Shown in pieces: positions 9,798 through 21,840 of a stretch of DNA of 64,000 nt. A program made the translations under genes and the position numbers. Source of the stretch: Macrosoma leucophasiata (lineage: Eukaryota; Arthropoda; Insecta; Lepidoptera; Hedylidae); contig JAWQUS010000026.1 of assembly GCA_036365455.1 (NCBI GenBank), positions 17,936,001 to 18,000,000 on the forward strand, written 5' to 3'. The notes beneath the pieces are model-generated. The model was given only the letters and a program-made list of their open reading frames with translations, was not told the origin of the DNA and did not search any database. How positions within the stretch are numbered: the stretch's first letter is position 1; each line of letters opens with the position of its first letter.

Positions 9798-11224
9798 TTG
9801 AATCTTCATCATCGGAGCTTCGGTGGTAGTTATGATTGAGGTATAACTTGTGTTTCATCACAACAATCAAATGAGTTTAGACATGAGGTTGCTGTGAATT
9901 TCTGAAAAGTTCCCTCCGCCGTCTTTCATCTCCGTGATGAGACCCTCATAAATCAGCGACATTCATTAACACTCACTTTTCGACGGTTGAAAAGCAATGT
10001 AATCTAAGAGATCTTTTAATCAGTGCAGTGACAGCAGGTTAGCGGAACTTGACAGAATCTCGGAAGCGGCTCGAACACATCGCGAGATATTTAGCGATTG
10101 TTGCGATTCAGCGATGACCGGCGCCGGCGCCGGCGCTCGGTACCAACGACTCGACGCGACGTCTCAAACACGCTCCAGGGAATGCCCACTAAATTCTTGT
10201 CGCCCTTCACTGTATTAATGGTTTGACTCCATAGGTACCTACCGTACAATTAAGCTAATGTTATTCTGTTATTTAAACATGGAGTTTAATTTAATTGAAT
10301 GAATTAACCAGATGAGCAGAATTAATATAGCGGCGGCAAATACATTATATTCGTTCACCGCCAACAAACGACGTCATAATCAATTCCGACGCACCGAACC
10401 AAACACGCGGCGCAGACACTTATTACAAACCGATGACAAGAATTCCTTTGATAGGTAATTATTATTCAAGTATTAATTACGCATTAAAATTATCAATATG
10501 CATAATGAAAGCATTAAGCAATAACACGCCAATCAATGTCGAAGCGGCGGTGACGTAACGCGGCGGCGGTCGGAGCGGTCCACACACACTCCACAGATAT
10601 TGGCGAGGCGTGTGAAAGCCGCGGGCAACACATTCGCAGGTGATAGTCCGAGAGGTGATTGACCAAAAATTGCTTGTATTTTCTAAAGGCTCATTTTTTG
10701 AAAAACCTTTTTTTTATTCTCCTTTTATAGAGCTGCATAGTGTGTATTTACGAGGTATGAGTACATATTTTTCACAGAATTAAATCCACCCGCGCTAAAC
10801 GCCAACAATACTGGATAACTGATGGCAAGCTAGGTATTTCACTACTGCAGTCACTTCTCCCAACTATAGCAACTACGACAGGAGACAAGTATTTACCGTA
10901 ACGTGGACGTGCCCGCAGCCGCCGCCGCCGCCGCCGCCTGCCGCCGCCGCCTGCCGCCGCCGCCTGCCGCCGGGAGCCTCGCCCCGGACTACGTACGTAC
11001 TGTAGCGTTGTTATTGTATCTCGCCTGATCGTTATCTTTGATTTGGAATTTATATGTATGGCTCATTTCATAAGAAAAGGTGTTCTTTACTTAATGCACT
11101 TAGCTTTCTTTTTTGCGAAATTTTGTATTAATATATATTTATAATATAATATATATTAATATATATAATATATATTTTGTATAACTATCACGGTGCAATA
11201 CAAAATTTAAAAGATTTTTATTTT
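9798..11224. other. No recognisable gene; GC-repeat patches
   Basis: Mostly unique-looking AT-rich DNA with TAATTA-rich stretches at 10250-10530 and GC-rich patches near 10110-10140 and 10545-10625. I cannot assign a gene or an element. The AT palindromic tract at 11130-11180 is simple sequence. Confidence 0.45.
10917..10975 (+). repeat. GCC-rich minisatellite
   Basis: Tandem GCC runs with a CTGCCGCCGCCGC period of about 15 bp. Not coding in any supported frame. Confidence 0.75.
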
Positions 11225-11582
11225 TTTTTATTTGAAGCGCGCATGGCCCTGCGGCTGGTGTAGATCGTAAGTGATCTACTCGGTTAAGCATTACGGGCGC
11301 GGTCGGGTGTGTGATGGGTGACCGCTAGTGGCAAATTAAAATGCGCGTTTCCGTGCTTCGGAGGGCCGTCGGTCCCGGTTGCTATCGATAGATAGCAGTC
11401 GTTAAACCTTGTCGGAGGCCTTATGGGCGGTTTGAAAACATCCGGCAGCGGGTTGGCCAATAACCCTTATCTCCACCAATCCGCATTGGAGCAGCGTGGT
11501 GGAGTAAGCTCCAGGCCTCCCCCCAAAAAGGGGAGACTCGTGTCCAGTAGTGGGACGTATAATGGGTTGCCATTATTTATTA
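11225..11582 (+). mobile_element. SINE with a 5S-rRNA-like head and RTE-like 3' tail
   Basis: The head (11283-11326) reads GTTAAGCATTACGGGCGCGG then GATGGGTGACCGC. It resembles the internal control region of 5S rRNA (known pattern GTTAAGCAACGTCGGGC...GGATGGGTGACCGCC). The body continues through GGTTTGAAAACATCCG, a GGAGCAGCGTGGTGGAGTA block and a C-run, to a tail (CCAGTAGTGGGACGTATAAT) resembling the 3' end of RTE LINEs (CAGCAGTGGACGTCTTATGG at 8430). That fits a SINE using an RTE partner for reverse transcription. The 5S relation is my recognition and was not aligned by software. Confidence 0.6.
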
Positions 11583-12364
11583 ACTATCACGGAGGCAAAA
11601 CAGGCTTCAGTGTGTATGTACCAAATATCAATTCAATCGGCTCGATACTTTCAGAGGAAATTGTTGAATGCGTTAGCTCGTTAGGTTCCTAATCTATATG
11701 TCACTAAAAGCTAATCTTCAATGCTATGGTATTCGGATTTGACAGTAGGTATGTTGATCCTATAATTACGGAATCACTGGAAATCACAAATCACAATAGA
11801 CCTCAGGTGGAGCAACGCATCTACAATAGGTTGTCAATAGGTTGCAGATTTCCCTTATCATTAATACGAACGCTTGATCAATACTATAATGACATTAATA
11901 ACCTAACTATACACGACGTTTTATTGAATCTGGCGCGAGACATACAATGACTTTACTAATTAACATGATTGATATATGAGCATCATTAGTGCGGACGGGA
12001 TATTCGCAGAGGACGAGTATCATTACGTGATCTAAATATTGACTTCAAAGACCATCTCTGGCGGTTTTATACGCGTATCATAACCTTAACGAAACCATAA
12101 ACCTAATTCAGATTTAGATTCACCCTCAGACTTACCTTATGATGATAATGGGTGTATGTACTCGAGCGCCGGCGGCTAGCGGCTGCCTGTAGTGCTGTGG
12201 TCGGTGCCCGAGCTTGCAGTTCTGATGTGACACACTTTGCGAATTGCCGACGCACTCGATGTACCTACCTACTTGTGACGCAACGATCAAGCATTCATGG
12301 GTGATGTGATCAATGCCGGAATTACAAATACAAACTTTAGTATAGGTTATTTAAATGTATTACT
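11583..12364. other. No recognisable gene
   Basis: A frame at 11726-11950 has no domain. Nothing else supported. Confidence 0.45.
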
Positions 12365-12478
12365 ACAAGAGAGAGTGGTAACGCATCTGCATTTTGACCT
12401 TGGTCTTTATGTGGGTGTCTATAGGCTGCAGTCATCACTTAACATTAATGTGAAATGCATGCTTGTTTGCCACTTCCA
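12365..12478 (-). repeat. REP-X left part, inverted
   Basis: Reads AACGCATCTGCATTTTGACC, then CTATAGGCTGCAGTCATCAC and TGCTTGTTTGCCACTT, the reverse complement of the left half of REP-X. Confidence 0.75.
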
Positions 12479-13856
12479 TAATCTTCCATTACATAAAAAA
12501 AAACTGTCTCATTAAATATGATGACGTTTTCTCACGTGCGTTAAAATGCTTTTCTGTAAAAGGTCCTAATCTAGGTCTTGACGTTAGGGCTTGTAGGTTT
12601 ACAGTGTATAGTCCTTGGAGCTTGGCTTTATACGATATCTGATACTTTTTTCACATGATCAGCAAACTAGACTCGTCGTGGCAACATTTTTTCAAGGGAA
12701 ATGTTTTTGGTGGTATAATATATTTAACTTATCGCGATCACTTTTGAAAAGCACTACGGTAGCATTCCTCAGTACGAGTCGGGAAACGTTTAGGTCACTT
12801 TAGGTACATAACGTAGGTAACTTCATGCCTCACCCGTCGCGTCGCGTCACGTCACGTCGCGTCACGGCGCGGGGAGCACAGGCGTGAAAACTAGGCGGAG
12901 ATAAATGAATATCAACTCTGGTACTTTTGAAAGTTTTTCGTGAGATGTAACTTAAATAAGGCTTAGGATAGGAGGCTACTTTTCCTACAAAACAAAAAAA
13001 ACTAAATATATTAAAATGAAGGAATCTGTATCTGTGTCGTAATATCGCTTTATTAATTTCGAATTTCAAGTTACTTTATTTCAAATCATTATGAGAGGGC
13101 ATCCACAGCCTTAAACTTTTTATTAATTGCTGGACATGTTCGTAATTGACTCAAACGGACTTTCTGAGTTTCGAAGGCCGTTCAAGACAGACCAAGGGAG
13201 GAGGCGGAGGGCGCCACCCCTCCACCCTCCCTCACGCCTACTCCGACGATGTGTACGATAATTGAATTATAAAAATAAAGTTTCACACAAAAGAATTCGT
13301 GTTACTTTTTGTTCCAAATCTGATTCATTGTATTTCATCATTATACAGACAGGGAATGTGAATTTTCTGAAAAATATAAAAACAGCGATTAGGTTTGGCG
13401 AGTGATTTAGTGATTTCTTGCTTGATTCCAATAAAGTAAGCCTCAACCGCCTGCCAAAAATACTAGCGGTCTGTTCTGGAACGTTTATCAAATCTCTATT
13501 CGCGTGTTAAACTAACATTCGTGTCAGATTAAAATGAGTTGCTGGAACACCTGTCAAGTTCATTCGCGATGACGCTATTAGTTGACATACGCTTTGGACA
13601 CAGGTTTTTCAAACATTTGACAAGCAGCTTTTGTATGGTCGTGTAAACTAATCGGGTCGTCAAATTCACTTCACAATTAGTTAGCTATTAATAGTTGACA
13701 AGCGTTCGAAGCAATGGCGGCAAGTGTCACGTAGAAGTGCTATTAGCCTAAAGCCCGATTTTTCATTTTTAAGTGCTGCTAGTGCTACGTGATTAGCTAA
13801 CAGATTTATTTGATGTCTACTTTTCATACTACGGTCTTCCTGAGTGCCTAGTCTAG
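12479..13856. other. No recognisable gene; short CGTCR array
   Basis: Includes a 5-bp-period tract at 12836-12870 (CGTCGCGTCACGTCACGTCG type). Short frames on both strands lack domains. Confidence 0.5.
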
Positions 13857-14102
13857 TGCAGCAGGTCTACACCACTACTGCTACGCTGGGTTTATCCTGG
13901 ATTCGATCCCTGGGTCCCCCGCCAAATTGATCCTTTTCCTCTGGTGATATTGAGTTTACCCTCGGAGTATGATAATGTGCCCCAAGATGTCAATAGCCTC
14001 GCCTGTTACCTACATAGGCTAAGTAGTAACCGGTGAATCGTGGGTGTTTGCATTGTATACCTGAATGCATGCATTTACTTCTGCTGTCTGCCTACCCTTT
14101 TG
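13857..14102 (+). mobile_element. tRNA-headed SINE (family S1), degraded
   Basis: Diverged copy of the SINE best seen at 32495-32804. It retains CTACTGCTACGCTGGG, a B-box relic GGATTCGATCCCTGGG, the ATAATGTGCCCCAAGATGTC block, GAATCGTGGGTGTTTGCAT and the ATGCATGCATTTACTTCTGC segment before CTGCCTACCC. Confidence 0.7.
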
Positions 14103-15177
14103 GGAAAATTTAAGTTACGTTTTATTAAAATTTCTCAGTTGCACAGTATTAAATTGTTTTAACGTAATTACGTAATTGCCTGTTCCTCGGTCCACTTCAT
14201 GTGTCATAGGACTCATAGGTATAGGACTTATCTATTCCGTGGTTATAGGTATTTGAAACCTTACACGTAGCGCTTAACAAAGTGTAAAACTAGAGTGAGA
14301 AAGCTCGAGGGCGTACCGGTCACGCTCTATCAATTTTATCTTTCTCCTAAGTTGGACGGCAATGTTGAATTGAACTGAAGAAAAACAGTCAGGCTCGAAC
14401 TAACATATGACTTTAATTAAAACCCGCTGATTAAAATGTTCCTTGCGAAGTTGTATTGAAACCCGAGCAAACAAATTCAAATTTGTTACATGAGTATACT
14501 AACTCAGGTTTTGTAAGAGTTTAATGTTGCCACCCGTTGCCCTCTTTAACTGCTAAAAGTTGGTATGCAGGTGTTTGGACATGTAAAAAAAAATACAGTA
14601 ATAAATATATTATTATAATAATATAATATTATCAATTAAAAGGAAATCAATCATAGTTAAGTAGGCTCTACAACTTTAAGTATAATAAAAGATCCACTAA
14701 AATACACTCATAAAACAAACAAACATCCTCTCACCCTAAACGCATAATTGTATATAAGTAGGTACTCTCTCCGTACCGTCGTGGGTAAAAATGTACTGGA
14801 AAAACCTTTATAGTGAATAGCCCGATACGCTCTTGACCGGTTTTTGAAAGTGACTTGACCGTGTCCACATTTGCACATTATTTAAATGCATTTTTTAGAC
14901 TGTGATTACACTATGTTTACGTATATAACAGCATGATGTTTATCATGCTATTCTGCTTAAAAGGCATGTAGAGAATATGGAATACAAAATATATCTATCC
15001 TAACAAACCCCTCTTGCAATCTCATTCGTTATTTATCACTCCCTTCATACATAGAGCTCATTTTTCACTTTTGTTTTTGCACAAACGCGATCGGTAAACA
15101 CACCTAATATTGTGCTGTATGGAGCAATATGCTGCGGGAATGTGATTGGTTAACGAATAAGAAGCAGACACTGCAGT
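14103..15177. other. No recognisable gene
   Basis: AT-rich; contains the simple TAT/ATA tract at 14605-14636. No supported coding or RNA gene. Confidence 0.5.
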
Positions 15178-15262
15178 GTGGCGTGTGACGTGTGACGTGT
15201 GACGTGTGGCGTGTGACGTGTGGCGTGTGACGTGTGACGTGTGACGTGTGAGGTGTGACGTG
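15178..15262 (+). repeat. 8-bp minisatellite GTGTGACG/GTGTGGCG
   Basis: About ten tandem units of GTGTGACG with GTGTGGCG and GTGTGAGG variants. Each unit recreates TGACGTGT, a sequence resembling a CRE/ATF half-site followed by ACGTG. Confidence 0.85.
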
Positions 15263-15274
15263 GAGTGTCGGGTG

Positions 15275-15600
15275 GAGCATAGAGAATAGAATAGAAAATA
15301 TTTTTATTTCGAATAGATCTTTACAGATACTTTCAAAACGTCAATAAATCATAAACTACCTAGAGTGAATAACCATTACATATAGTAAAAGCAAAATCAT
15401 ATATTAATAATAAATTAAAATTATAATTTAAACTACTTGGTTAAAACATAATAATCATAAAATTTTTCAATTCCTTCAATTATAATAAATGAAGAAAAAG
15501 AAAAACTTCTTAGCAGAGTTCCAAGTGCAGTAACTACTGAGAAGAACTCCGCTACCCAACAAACTCAGTAAGAGCTCTTTTAAATGAGAGCTTAAATCTA
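15275..15600 (-). repeat. Jockey/CR1-like LINE 3' end fragment
   Basis: On the minus strand: CTTACTGAGTTTGTTGGGTA, CGGAGTTCTTCTCAGTAG, then CTTGGAACTCTGC. The same order occurs in the 3' untranslated regions of LINE C (36045-36110) and LINE B (21950-22010). No coding part is recognisable. Confidence 0.6.
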
Positions 15601-16265
15601 GTACAGATTATCGTGAAAAATCAAATAATGTGAACGTCCATAGCATAGATGCAAATAAACTGCTATCTACTAAATGTGATGTAGCCCCTGCAAACCAGAA
15701 CAGACCAGTCCCCACCAACAGCACCCGTTCACGAATATGACGCATGTGACAGCCATTGCCCTCCTCGACCATTTTAGAGGGAAGTGAGCAACCCGCCACA
15801 CGACGCCGCCAAAGGCAAAGACATTTTAGCGTGCATGACTGTTCCGGATATGCATACGGCAAAATAAAAGATGGAATTACTATTACATAACAGGGCAGGT
15901 GGGGTACGCGCCATGGGATATAGACATTTTGAAGATTAAATACAAAATGGCGATTGATGGACGTACGTGTACGTATATACGTAACTGCTAAAGCCGGATG
16001 TGAGTACAAAGTTAATAGTAGGGGAGCCCAAGAGGGGATGTTTGCAATAACTCGAGCGCGTCAGATATATTTAAATATAGGAGATACTTTGCACCTTGAT
16101 GCAAGATATCTATATGATAGATTATCTCTACCAAATCCGAGCTGTTGATAGATATAAGGACGAGTCTTTAGGATAGTCTTAAAAAATCAATAGGTCGCTA
16201 CGATCTCACTTTTCTTCGAATCGTCTGAATTTTTAAATCGACTATGAGTATTGTAATTACCATGA
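15601..16265. other. Unassigned sequence upstream of LINE B
   Basis: A minus-strand frame of 133 codons (15608-16009) has no recognisable domain and runs next to a LINE 3' fragment. The stretch 16015-16260 may be another repeat but I cannot name it. Confidence 0.4.
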
Positions 16266-16397
16266 AAATAAAGCTCTTCAACTTGTTCAATCTTACCTTA
16301 AGGATCGGGAACAAGTAGTTCAAGTCACTTTATGTCGGTACGTTGTAGAGAACGGTTGCACAAAAAGATTCTAACGACTAACAACGATCTACCCACA

Positions 16398-17422
16398 ATG
16401 GTTCTGAAAAAGTGTGCTAAATGCAATAAAAATATTACGAAAACTAAACCATCCCTGGTATGTAGCAGATGTGATAGAACCGTGCATACGGATCCTGGAT
16501 GTGTTAAACTTTCTAACAAGCAGTTGAATACTCTTCGGAACTCTCCAGGGATCGAATGGAGTTGCGAAGAATGTTTGAAAAATCACCGTAGATCATCATT
16601 TATTACTCCAGAAGACGATGATGGAGACGAAGATTCTGGTTCCGTAACGTAAGCTTGTACAGGATTAATATCCTGTACAAGCTTACGTTCAGCTCCCTGG
16701 TAATCCAGGGAGCTGAAAAAAACATTCCTAGAGGAAATCGGTAGCCTAGAGACCTCTATGGAATTTTTAAGTGACCAACTTAGTATTATGGACCAGTCTC
16801 TAAAAAATCAAGGTAATATCATAAGAGATTTAGAGAACAAAAACCAAGATTTGTGTAACAGAAATAAACATTTGGAACTAAGAGTAGCAGTACTTGAACA
16901 AGGTATGAATAAGTTTGAGCAAAAGAGTCTATCGTCTTCTTTAGATATAGCTGGGCTACCAAACATACCTTTAAACGAAGTTTCTGGTGTATTGGACACA
17001 ATAGCTGCCAAGATGGAAGTGACCCGTGGTGACGCCGTATCGATGACAAAAATGCCCGGATCTAAAGATAAACCAGGACCTATTATCGTCGAGATGAAGA
17101 GTTCATTAGCAAGGAGCCAATATATATATAACTGCTAGCAAAGACAAGTGTCTCACCTTGGGAACTGTACTGTACTGTACTGTCAAAAGTTGCTCAGGAC
17201 AAAGCCGAAAATCGTATATATCTAAGAGAAGCCCTAACTAAATATTTAAAAACATTACTGTATAACACGAAAGAAAAGTTAGGTAAGTCTTTTAAATTTA
17301 TTTGGTGCAAGGATGGAAAAATATGTGTAAGAAAATCTGAAAATAGTGTAATATATTACATCCGATCACTACAGGATATAGATCGTATACAAAATCAACC
17401 GAATATTTCCTCAAAGCACTAA
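16398..17422 (+). pseudogene. LINE A ORF1: PHD-type zinc finger, coiled coil, FP-like RNA-binding domain
   Basis: ORF1 proteins bind element RNA and form the ribonucleoprotein. The start ATG is at 16398 (MVLKKCAKCNK). An N-terminal Cys/His cluster follows: CAKCNK, CSRCDRTVH, then WSCEEC, a PHD-type finger within about the first 55 residues. Next come an acidic segment (PEDDDGDEDSG), a coiled coil around 16800-16930 (heptad-like LENKNQDLCNRNKHLELRV) and a C-terminal domain (REALTKYL, KFIWCKDGKICVRK) like the one shared with baculovirus FP proteins and other LINE ORF1s. Breaks: two in-frame TAA codons (16650-16652 and 16701-16703), both inside a double palindrome, and a frameshift near 17120-17140 close to TATATATA. 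The tail continues in another frame to TAA 17420-17422. Confidence 0.75.
16646..16717 (+). repeat. Two adjacent perfect palindromes inside LINE A ORF1
   Basis: Hairpin 1 has 20-bp arms (16646-16665 and 16670-16689) and hairpin 2 has 13-bp arms (16688-16700 and 16705-16717). Both have a TAAT loop and they overlap by two bases. Each contributes an in-frame TAA. They look like inverted duplications added to an originally open frame. Confidence 0.9.
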
Positions 17423-17584
17423 ATTTATAAGATACCTACAAACTTTTTCTATCTTATACTGTATACAATTTAGTTTATTTTGATCTTCTATTAAAACAGT
17501 ACGGATTCTCATATTATAGAATTAAGGGATTGTATATCCACAAACGATTTTTTTAAACAGTTACCTAATAATTACCATCTAAAT

Positions 17585-20484
17585 ATGTCATGTATCCACA
17601 TCAATATCCGATCAATGATAAAAAACTTTACCAAACTGCAACATATTATACACAATTGTCCGGTACCATTTGATGTTATTGTAATTACGGAGGCAGGTAT
17701 TTAATCGAATATCATTCAACTGTATAACTTACCTGGCTATAATATGTACCCACAACTGCGCTCCAATAGAAGGGGTGGAGGCATTATTATTTATATTAGA
17801 ACTAATTTCAAGTTTACTCTGACAAATCACCCAACTAAAACCTTCGAAAACTTTACTGGAACTCTCAAAATTAACTCTGAACAGGACGTAGTTTTGTGTG
17901 CTGTTTATAAACCACCATGTACCAATAAGCTTGTATTTGTTAAGGAGCTGGGTAAATATATTTCCGCATTTGATTCAAAACAAAACCTAATTCTAATCGG
18001 CGACACGAACATTGATCTTAAAAGCTGCAATACATATAAAACTTCATTCTTAGAAACACTTTCCGAACGCGGATTGATGTGTGGTATATCCGATTACACT
18101 AGAATTGAAAAAAAAATGAACTTAATAACAAAATCTTGCATTGATCACATTTTTGCGCGTTTCCCCACATCACATCCGTACTCGGCAGCGTTAGACACAG
18201 TACTGGCGGACCATCGAGCGATTGTTTTCGCATGCATCGACGAGGTGTCTGTGCAAGCGCATAGCAATGTACAGGCTGTTTCAAAATTGGTTGTTGATTA
18301 CGACGTTTTAAATAAAGAATTTAAAAAAGTAAAATGGTTTCAAACTAGCGATATGACCTCTCCGAATGAGATATATGATTTCATTCGAACGTCATTTGAA
18401 GATGCAACCAAAATGGCAACTAGATCTAATTCACGTATATTAACAAAACAATGTAGTATTAATCGTAGCAGTTTTCCATGGATTGATAGAAACGTAAATA
18501 GGTTAAGCGAAAAGAAAAACAAATTATTCAACATGTGGAAACAAAATACTTCAGATTTTAAATTGAGATTAGATTACAATAAAACTCGTAACAAATTTCA
18601 TAAACTGTTAGAATTAAAAAGAAATAATTATTATATTAAAGAAATAAAACAAAACTTTAATAATACGAAGAAAATTTACCAAATCATCAATACCATGCTT
18701 GGCAGAGTAACGTTGTCAATTGATACAGCGGTTCTCAGGGCATTCGAACGCCAAAATCTAAGTTCAAAAAACATTGCCGACAATTTTGCCAACAGTTTCA
18801 CCAAAGCTGTAAAAGATATTATACCCAACTGTAGTACAAAACTTCTAGATCCAAATAAAAATTGAGACCCAGCAAATTGCAGCATGTACTTTAAAAAAGC
18901 AACAGATGATAACATATATAAAATTATAAAGAATCTTAATTCCAGAAAGGCACCTGGTCTAGATAACATCAGAGTTTCAGATATAAAAAGCGCAGCGAGC
19001 GGAGTTTCGGGTTCAATCGCTGACCTTGTGAACTATAGTGTCAAAAATGGTGACTACCCTGACGACTTGAAGGTAGGATGTGTTCGGCCTCTACATAAAA
19101 AAGGTAGTCGTGCTGATTATACAAATTATCGACCTATTACGCTGCTGTCATCCATTGACAAAATTGTAGAAAAGTATATTTGCGAACAAATTCATGCTTT
19201 CTATAAATGCCACGACATTTTATATGATAACCAGTATGGCTTCCAATCAGGAAAAAGCACGTCTGAGTTGATGTTGAAGTTTACTGATGAAGTAAATGGT
19301 TATCTAAATAAGAAATTATATGTGTTTGTTTTATTTATAGATTTTTCACGTGCATTTGACACATTGAATCATGAACAATTACTTGTTAAAATAGAAAAAA
19401 GTGGTATAGGTGGACCGCTTCTTCAATGGTGCAGAAGTTATTTACAAAACAGGCAGTATAAAGTTAAGATTGATTCAGCTTTGAGTGAATCGATAACTGT
19501 CACTGAGGGCACAGCCCAAGGTTCAGTGGTTGGACCACTTCACTTTTTGACGTACGTAAACGATATGAACAAACACATTAAAAAAAGTACATGCTACCAA
19601 TTTGCAGATGACACTTTAATAGCTGCTGACATAAATCCTAATAATGCCTGTAATATACTGCAATCTGACTTTAACACCCTTTTAAAATGGTGCCATGATG
19701 CTGGCGTGGTTGTAAATACCACTAAGACTAAATTATTGCCGATAAAGTCACCATATACCAAAAACATCCCATTTAATGGTATAGTAGCTCACAGTCACAG
19801 TTGTCTCCACTCACCTAATATAAGTAATTGTAACTGCTCTTATATAAACGTAGTAGATCACCAAAAATATCTTGGACTACATATAGATAGTAAACTTAAT
19901 TGGCATACCCATATTGATTTCGTCCATATTGTTGTCGTCGTAGTAAACTTAGACAATTCTTAGCTAATTTAATAATACTTAAGAACCGAATCCCTCTAAA
20001 AGTAAAATTATTGCTTTACAATTCTTTAGCAGAATCACACATACAATACGGATTATGCAGCTATGGTCGAACTTATAACACTTACCTGAATAAAATGTAT
20101 AATCTCCAAGTAAAAATTCTAAAAAATATTGTACTAAATAAAATACGAACAAATTTTCGTAACGACGATAGTGGTTTGTTTGAATATTGCAAAATATTGC
20201 CAATACAAACTTAATTCAAATATATGACACTGAAATGTTTGTTTTTTAAAAAAAACTTTCAGCATCTAATACAACACCCTGTATATACCCGGGCGGTTGC
20301 TCGACGACAGCTGAGTACTCCTCGCGCGAATAATGTTTACGGCGAAAGAACTAGTGCCTACATCGTGCCCACATTTATTAATAATCTACCTACGGACTTG
20401 CGTGATAGTCTAACAACTAATAACATCAAAGTGAAACTCAAAGCAAATTTTCTCACTAATTTACAAAATTTCAAAATAAGTTAA
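17585..20484 (+). pseudogene. LINE A ORF2: endonuclease and reverse transcriptase, decayed
   Basis: Multidomain enzyme for target nicking and target-primed reverse transcription. ATG 17585 opens the endonuclease (CIHINIRSM, VIVITEA). An in-frame TAA at 17702-17704 follows, then GGGIIIYIR, LIGDTNIDL, CIDHIF and LADHRAIV, the conserved endonuclease motifs. The linker ends at an in-frame TGA (18863-18865). The polymerase follows: RKAPGLDNI, NYRPITLLS, FIDFSRAFDT, GTAQGSVVGPL and the catalytic FADD. Near 19930 a frameshift moves the thumb region to the frame of 20011-20214 (SLAESHIQYGL). Another stop (20212-20214) precedes the last block, which ends at 20484. At least four lesions mean no product; antisense frames over it are shadows. 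Confidence 0.85.
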
Positions 20485-20842
20485 GTCCAACAAAATATCT
20501 ACCAGACTATTCATTTATTTATTTATTGGCTCATCGAAATGACTCATTGTTAAAATGCGTCATTTTGATAGTAACAATACTTTAAGTATATTTACCCAAC
20601 TTAGTACATATCTACCTAACTCTTGACTCTGTATTGCATGTTTTGTTTCCTTCGTAGGTATGTATCTTAGGTTTATAGATTCTTTTCAACTAAATTATTG
20701 TATGTACAGTTTTTTACCTGCCTACCGACATAAATTAGGTTAGCATACTAACAAACCTTAGTGGTTTTTTCAGTGCTAGCATTAAGTGATATTATGTTAA
20801 AACTTTGTTAATTTATACTATAATAAAGGAAAAAAAAAAAAA

Positions 20843-21840
20843 GTGAATGGAGTAAAATCTCAAGGTGCAAAGACAGAAATGTGTGTCCCACAGGGCTCAA
20901 TATTAGGACCATTTCTGTTTTTAGTCTACGTTAATGATTTACTTCATTTGATGCCTAACAGTATGCCCAAACAATTTTATTTGCAGACGATACTTCAATA
21001 GTTTTTAAAGTGAACAGACGAAATCCAGATTACGATACTGTAAATAAGGTCATAGGAGAAGTACATAAATGGTTTACTGTCAATAATCTTGCACTGAATA
21101 GTAAAAAAACCAAATGTATCCGTTTTACCCTCCCTAATGTAAAAAGTAAAGAAGGAGACATTTTTATAAACAATGGCAAAATTCAATTTGTTGATGACGC
21201 TACCTTCTTGGGAATAACGCTTGAATCGAAGTTACAATGGGGACCACATATTAGGCAGTTAGCGAAACGTCTGAGTGCCGCAGCTTATGCTATTAGGAAA
21301 ATTAGGCAATTAACTGATATAGACACTGCAAGACTTGTTTATTTTAGCTATTTTCACAGTGTCATGTCCTATGGTATTTTATTGTGGGGTCGAGCGGCTG
21401 ACATACAATCAATTTTTGTATTACAGAAGAGGGCCATTAAAGCGATGTATAACTTACGTAGTCGTGATTCTTTAAAAGAACTATTTAAAGAAATAAATAT
21501 AATGACAGTCCCTTGCCAATACATCTATGAAAATATACTTTACGCGAGGAAAAAAATACATCTGTTTGATAAAATATCCGATAGGCATAGTTATAATACG
21601 AGGAATAAGAACAAGTTGTCTCTGCCAAGTTTTCGACTGACGAAAACTAATACATCTTTCCTAAAATATAGTGTAGAATTTTATAACAAGATCCCATCCG
21701 GGATTGCTGAATTCACCGATAGTAAATTCAAAGCATTAATTAAACGCACTCTATGTAAAAAGGCTTACATTAAACTCGAGGACTATCTCAAGGATAGAAA
21801 TGTTTGGCTAAATGCTGATCTAACTCCACAAGGGTGTTAA
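20843..21840 (+). pseudogene. LINE B ORF2, 3' part of reverse transcriptase
   Basis: Begins in the polymerase domain (MCVPQGSILGPFLFLVYVNDL). A one-base deletion near 20960 shifts the frame. The FADD catalytic box and everything after it are open from about 20970 to the TGT-TAA at 21840: FADDTSIVFKVNRR, NLALNSKKTKCIRFT, FLGITLESKLQWG, MSYGILLWG, RDSLKELFKE and the C-terminal LCKKAYIKLEDYLKDR. Closely related throughout to LINE C (33345-36335), so the two are copies of one family. It is inactive because the 5' half is missing and LINE A splits it. Confidence 0.85.

Larger units (their letters stand above)
16323..20842 (+). mobile_element. LINE A, full-length but decayed non-LTR retrotransposon
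   Basis: About 4.5 kb with a short 5' leader (about 75 bp), ORF1, ORF2, a 340-bp 3' untranslated region, an AATAAA signal (20823-20828) and an A tract at 20830-20842. It lies inside LINE B, with AAGT at both junctions. The two-ORF layout, apurinic-type endonuclease and FADD polymerase place it in the CR1/Jockey group. It has several stops and frameshifts and cannot be active. Confidence 0.85.

Noticed and set aside
15178..15262. CRISPR-like array
   Set aside because: Direct 8-bp tandem repeats without spacers, in a eukaryotic transposon-rich context.
15608..16009. 133-codon minus-strand frame
   Set aside because: No domain or splice context, and it sits beside a LINE 3' fragment; cannot be supported as a gene.
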